From: Nitrososphaerota archaeon
Lineage (GTDB): Archaea; Iainarchaeota; Iainarchaeia; Iainarchaeales; VGJJ01
Length of the DNA stretch: 8,743 bases
Assembly (NCBI GenBank): GCA_020053155.1
Contig: JAGVNS010000082.1
Coordinates: 1 to 8,743, forward strand
Reading direction: 5' to 3'
Under the pieces are notes generated by a model that saw only the letters and a program-made list of their open reading frames with translations, did no database searches and was not told where the DNA came from. This document shows, piece by piece, positions 5,723 to 8,743 of the stretch; the first letter of the stretch is position 1; each line of letters starts with the position of its first letter. The translations under genes were made by a program, and so were the position numbers.

Positions 5723-7471
5723 ATGAACGAACTCATTTCATTTTTTTTGGCACTTTCTTTGGTTATTTTTCCGGGACTTTTTCTCACCCGCTATTTTCGT
5801 CCATCTTCATTTCTTGAACGAGTGACCATTGGAATACTTTTGTCCATGGTGGGAGTGGGCTCCCTTGTTTACTTGGCGGGATTTGTTTATCCCTTACTTC
5901 CCTCCCAAACCGTATGGATTGGCTTACTGGCCATGCTTGGAATCATTTTCGATTGGAAAAAATATTTTCCTAAAAAGAGTGAGATTCCTCCATTTCCACG
6001 CTCGGCTGTTTCCATTTTCTCCATTCTTCTTTTTGGAATAACCTTTGTTATGGCGGCCAACATTATTTTTTCATCCCCCGATTATTCATACGATGCGGTA
6101 AGTTATCACCTTCCCTTTGAAAATGAGATTGCGGAAAAGGGGAGCGTGGCATTCTATGAAAACCCCCAAAATTCGTATGAAGTGCGCTCTAATTATTTCC
6201 CCAAACTGTACGAATCCCTCCGTGGCACGGTGAGGGGAATATCAGAGCCTGCAGCCAATATCATTCCCCTGCTGGTTTTAGCGGTAAGCCTGGCATTTTT
6301 TGTGCTTATTGGGAGGCATCTTTGCATTTCCATGGGGGGAGGGGCCCTCCTGTACGTGCTGAGCCTTCAGGTTTTATTTCAAATTCCCACCGCCTATACG
6401 GATGTTTTCCTTGGCATGCTAGCATTGGGGGCGTGTTACCTGCTTTTGGTTATTCACAAAGAGTATTCCCCAATCCATGCGTTGCTTCTTGGCCTAGTTG
6501 CGGGTGCAATGGTTGGGACCAAGGGAACTGGACTCCTCTTTGCCATACCCATTCTAGTAATTTTCGTATGGAAATTCCGCTCCAGTGTTTTGAATCACTT
6601 TCCCACGCTTTTCCCTGCTTTTTTACTGGGAGGGGGATTCTATCTTCTCACCTTCATGATGCGACCTTCCATTTCATCCTTCAAACTCGCCGCAGGAAAT
6701 GCAACACTGGTTGCCTACCCCATTATTGATGGAATCATCCGCAATGCAGGTGCCACCCTATCTATCTTTTTTTGGATGGGGATACTCAACCAGTTGTCTC
6801 CCCTCCTTTTGGTGGGGTTTGTTATTTCGTTCAAGGTGGTCAAATCAATGGAAGAAAAAATGGTGGGGTGGCTGGCCTTGGGACTGTTGATTACCGTCCT
6901 GGGGGTGTCCCTGGTAACCATTTCTACTGCCCGGCCAGATGCCCTGCCGCGTTTTTTGATTCCATTTATGGCTATTGCAGCGATATTGACGAATTTGTGC
7001 ATCGCGCGCTACACGCACTTATTTTCAAAACCATTCACTCAAAGAATGGCAAGGGGATTATTTGTAATGCTTCTTCTCTTCACCTCAAGTTTTTCGCTGT
7101 ATTTCATGGCACGCTATACGGTGGCACAGGATAATGGCCAAACCGTGGGCCAACAAATCATGCAGGATTTGGGAAAAACATTTCCCAATAACCCCAAAAC
7201 AACCGTGTATGTGACCAATACTCCCAACTACATTCGTCTGGGTCTCGAAAAAGCAACGGTGAGGGATTACTCTTCTTATACCGCTCCTACTATTCCGGCT
7301 TGTGACTTCTTGAGGGAGGAAGGAATCCGTTATGTTCTTTTTCACTTCCCTAAAAATCCCCGCCCCGAGTTTGGGGCATTTGATATGGCCTTGATGCAGG
7401 AATTGAATAACGGCTTCTGCGGCCAACTTGACCATCAAACGCCATGGTATTCGGTATACACCCTATCGTAA
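5723..7471 (+). CDS. Large multi-spanning GT-C-type glycosyltransferase
   Basis: The protein is 582 aa. Many hydrophobic segments fill residues 1 to about 465, followed by a soluble domain of about 115 residues. The region after the helix at about 96-116 reads SPDYSYDAVSYHLPFENEI (118-136); an acidic residue (Asp124) followed by YHLP is typical of the first external loop of GT-C enzymes of the GT39/PMT-like clan. AYTDVFLGMLALG (224-236, Asp227) and GTKGTGLLFAIP (265-276, Lys267) match the later Asp and Lys segments. The N-terminal two helices (1-60), with an FPG turn, form an extra module seen in some archaeal envelope proteins. It starts two bases after the stop of the preceding GT-C gene with a strong ribosome binding site, so the two are made together and may act in one glycan pathway. 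The exact family is uncertain, and donor and acceptor are unknown. Confidence 0.75.
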   Translation: MNELISFFLALSLVIFPGLFLTRYFRPSSFLERVTIGILLSMVGVGSLVYLAGFVYPLLPSQTVWIGLLAMLGIIFDWKKYFPKKSEIPPFPRSAVSIFSILLFGITFVMAANIIFSSPDYSYDAVSYHLPFENEIAEKGSVAFYENPQNSYEVRSNYFPKLYESLRGTVRGISEPAANIIPLLVLAVSLAFFVLIGRHLCISMGGGALLYVLSLQVLFQIPTAYTDVFLGMLALGACYLLLVIHKEYSPIHALLLGLVAGAMVGTKGTGLLFAIPILVIFVWKFRSSVLNHFPTLFPAFLLGGGFYLLTFMMRPSISSFKLAAGNATLVAYPIIDGIIRNAGATLSIFFWMGILNQLSPLLLVGFVISFKVVKSMEEKMVGWLALGLLITVLGVSLVTISTARPDALPRFLIPFMAIAAILTNLCIARYTHLFSKPFTQRMARGLFVMLLLFTSSFSLYFMARYTVAQDNGQTVGQQIMQDLGKTFPNNPKTTVYVTNTPNYIRLGLEKATVRDYSSYTAPTIPACDFLREEGIRYVLFHFPKNPRPEFGAFDMALMQELNNGFCGQLDHQTPWYSVYTLS

Positions 7472-7551
7472 AAGTCAAATGGAAAAAGAAAACAAAAACC
7501 ATTCTCACGCACAATATTGGACAGCGTAAACGAAGTCGAGAAGGGATGTAA

Positions 7552-7725
7552 AATGACATTCTCCCCGGTCTAAAGGCAGGGGTATCCCGCATTCAGAAAG
7601 AACGCCGCCCAGCCCTTGAGTCGGGTTGATCGAACGCAAGGGTACTTTCGCTAACGGCACCCTAACTTCCGCGTGGCCGCAGGTGAGGAGCTAGGGCAAG
7701 GTATCAAACCGTTTGATCGAACTTC
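7552..7725 (+). mobile_element. Structured non-coding segment, possible TnpB/IS605 remnant
   Basis: The gap 7472-7879 has no credible gene. Within it, CCCCGGTCTAAAGGCAGGGG (7563-7582) folds into a hairpin with one mismatch. In sequence and in its preceding GACATTCT it looks like the hairpin near the ends of TnpB-carrying IS200/IS605 elements. Further pairings follow: CCCTTG (7613-7618) with CAAGGG (7637-7642); CCCTA (7660-7664) with TAGGG (7692-7696) plus inner CT/AG and CC/GG pairs; and ATCAAA (7703-7708) with TTTGAT (7712-7717) on a CCG loop. The ten bases TTGATCGAAC occur twice (7626-7635, 7713-7722). This could be the leftover non-coding end of an element, which in live elements encodes the guide (omega) RNA, or an unrelated structured RNA. 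No tnpA or tnpB coding remains are visible. The resemblance is from memory, not alignment. Confidence 0.35.
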
Positions 7726-7752
7726 CGAATAAAACATAAAAGGTTTATGAGG

Positions 7753-7777
7753 CCCGCAAAACAATTGTTTTGCTGGG
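7753..7777. repeat. Perfect 18-bp palindrome with GC clamp
   Basis: GCAAAACAATTGTTTTGC (7756-7773) is its own reverse complement. CCC (7753-7755) and GGG (7775-7777) extend the stem past a one-base bulge, and TTTT follows on the plus strand. As RNA it is a terminator-like hairpin with a T run; as DNA it is a dyad-symmetric site. A second stem, TTTTCA/TGAAAA (7778-7783 with 7794-7799), follows directly. Confidence 0.55.
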
Positions 7778-7845
7778 TTTTCAAAAGTTCGAATGAAAAT
7801 AGGAGACGCGCAGGTGTGGGCTAATATTTACGCGATAAAATAGAA

Positions 7846-7859
7846 TTGTATATATACAA
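7846..7859 (+). promoter_or_regulatory. Palindromic TATA promoter of the GT2 gene
   Basis: TTGTATATATACAA is a perfect 14-bp palindrome containing TATATATA (7849-7856), centred 27.5 nt before the ATG at 7880. No ribosome binding site is present, so a leaderless message is expected. The full dyad symmetry could also suit a dimeric regulator. Confidence 0.55.
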
Positions 7860-7879
7860 ATCCACGCTCAACGTAAATC

Positions 7880-8545
7880 ATGGCTCTTTCCATTGTCATT
7901 CCAGCCTACAACGAGAAATTGGGAATCCATGAAACCATTCAACGTTGCAAAAAGATAATGAAAAAGGGAGATGAACTTTTGGTAGTGGGTGATGGGTCAA
8001 CGGATGACACCAAAAGCATTGCCAAAAAAGCCGGCGCACGAGTTATTTTTTACCCTATCAACAAGGGAAAGGCTGCCGCGCTCCAAAAAGGGTTTCAGAC
8101 AGCACGGAATGACATTATTGTGACAATAGATGCCGACTGCACTTATCCTCCCGAAGCCATTCCACGCCTGATAACCGAACTTGAAAACTACGACATGGTG
8201 GTAGGATCACGATTCACCGGAAAGACTCAAATCCATCTCCCACTACATCGATACCTGGCGAACAAGGGGGGCGCCGCCATTGCCAGCATCATCCTTGGAA
8301 AGGACGTGACAGACGTCACCTCAGGTTTGCGCGCGTTCAGGAAAGAATGGATACTCAAAACGCCCATTCACGCGAAGGGACTGGATTTTGAAGCGGAATT
8401 AACGGCACGCGCCATTGCAAAAGGGTTTCGTTACACTGAAACCCCCATTTCAGTGGATCATCGAAAGGGACAGAGTTCGCTACGCTTTACACGTGACATC
8501 GCTCGTTTTTTTGTTGCAATAGTAAGGGGGAAATTCTCCAAATGA
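7880..8545 (+). CDS. GT2 glycosyltransferase, polyprenyl-phosphate mannose synthase type
   Basis: The protein is 221 aa, a stand-alone GT-A domain without C-terminal membrane helices, like eukaryotic DPM1 and archaeal AglJ-type enzymes that load a nucleotide-activated sugar onto dolichyl phosphate at the cytoplasmic face. Visible motifs are SIVIPAYNE (4-12), VVGDGSTDDT (35-44), NKGKAAALQKG (61-71), the metal-binding IDADCTYPPE (83-92, Asp84 and Asp86), VVGSRF (107-112) and TSGLRAF (147-153). The usual DDGS motif is GDGS here: Gly37 replaces the first Asp while Asp38 stays, so base binding may be slightly altered. The ATG at 7880 begins right at the first strand and has a palindromic TATA box upstream. 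Context with two GT-C enzymes suggests it supplies their lipid-linked donor (inference). The sugar cannot be read from the sequence. The gene overlaps ribK by four bases. Confidence 0.88.
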   Translation: MALSIVIPAYNEKLGIHETIQRCKKIMKKGDELLVVGDGSTDDTKSIAKKAGARVIFYPINKGKAAALQKGFQTARNDIIVTIDADCTYPPEAIPRLITELENYDMVVGSRFTGKTQIHLPLHRYLANKGGAAIASIILGKDVTDVTSGLRAFRKEWILKTPIHAKGLDFEAELTARAIAKGFRYTETPISVDHRKGQSSLRFTRDIARFFVAIVRGKFSK

Positions 8546-8743
8546 AAAAAAAAGGAACATCAGTGACAGGAATAGTAACCGATGGATTGGGTGCCGCCCA
8601 ACAATTTACGAGACAACCGGTATATCTAGAAAAAATTCGTAACACTACGGCATTTACTCCATTTCCAGGAACGCTCAATCTTCGCGTCAACCAAAAAGAA
8701 TGGGAAAAAATAAAACAAAAAATTCCTAAAAAAACGGTAGAGG
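8542..8743 (+). CDS. ribK: CTP-dependent riboflavin kinase, 3' end outside the window
   Basis: The first 67 residues of an archaeal riboflavin kinase are present, about half of the usual length of roughly 130. The enzyme makes FMN from riboflavin with CTP instead of ATP as phosphate donor, a feature of Archaea (the prototype is Methanocaldococcus RibK). Visible are VTGIVTDGLGAAQQFTR (8-24), matching the Gly-rich opening of the family barrel, and the signature FTPFPGTLNLRV (38-49). The N-terminal winged-helix domain fused in some archaea is absent. The ATG overlaps the GT2 stop codon (ATGA), with AAGGGGG about 11 bases before it. The link to a glycosyltransferase operon looks like co-transcription for convenience; no metabolic tie is evident. 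This gene is the best marker that the host is archaeal. Confidence 0.9.
   Translation, partial: MKKKGTSVTGIVTDGLGAAQQFTRQPVYLEKIRNTTAFTPFPGTLNLRVNQKEWEKIKQKIPKKTVE

Noticed and set aside
7626..7722. TTGATCGAAC direct repeats as target-site duplication
   Set aside because: IS200/IS605-type elements do not duplicate their target, the spacing is only 87 bp, and the second copy is partly within a hairpin, so the repeats may reflect structure instead of insertion.
7600..7800. tRNA, SRP RNA or RNase P RNA in the non-coding gap
   Set aside because: No tRNA cloverleaf can be drawn around the TTCGAA at 7788-7793, and the conserved cores of SRP RNA and RNase P RNA are not seen.
1..8743. CRISPR array
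   Set aside because: The inverted repeats have different arm sequences and irregular spacing; no direct repeats with regular spacers occur.

Overview
The window reads as archaeal, probably a DPANN-type small genome (inference; Diapherotrites-like is only a guess). Two things point to Archaea. The last gene is a CTP-dependent riboflavin kinase, a family restricted to Archaea. In addition, six genes have an AT-rich TATA-like octamer centred 25.5-27.5 nt upstream of the start ATG, the spacing expected for leaderless archaeal transcripts. No ribosomal RNA, tRNA, CRISPR array or intact transposase is visible.

Region 1 (1 to about 1750) is AT-rich and sparsely coded on the minus strand: a 96-aa two-helix membrane protein of unknown function and an S51 (PepE-like) serine peptidase. 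The spaces between them are packed with perfect short stem-loops, many with three-base loops, plus three longer hairpins (89-165, 617-665, 1647-1711). Sampled lines in this part are about 23-28% GC, against 42-47% in sampled lines further right, so it may have a different origin.

Region 2 (1749-4209) starts with a 90-aa three-helix membrane protein on the minus strand, which appears to share a central TATA element with a divergent plus-strand operon. The operon holds pterin-4a-carbinolamine dehydratase, an M23-type metallopeptidase fold (ATGA overlap) and seryl-tRNA synthetase, the last with its own candidate promoter.

Region 3 (4281-8545) is a surface-glycosylation block. Two multi-spanning GT-C-type glycosyltransferases are translationally coupled (5720/5723). 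After a 408-bp non-coding gap comes a GT2 enzyme of the dolichol-phosphate-mannose synthase type. A plausible division of labour is that the GT2 enzyme charges a polyprenyl phosphate with a sugar and the GT-C enzymes use that lipid-linked sugar outside the membrane. The gap at 7472-7879 contains a strongly structured stretch that resembles the non-coding part of a TnpB/IS605-type element, and a palindromic TATA promoter for the GT2 gene. The riboflavin kinase gene overlaps the GT2 stop codon by ATGA and runs off the window.

I did not find a convincing new multi-gene system. The most unusual material is non-coding: the hairpin-dense spacers on the left and the structured 7550-7800 segment.
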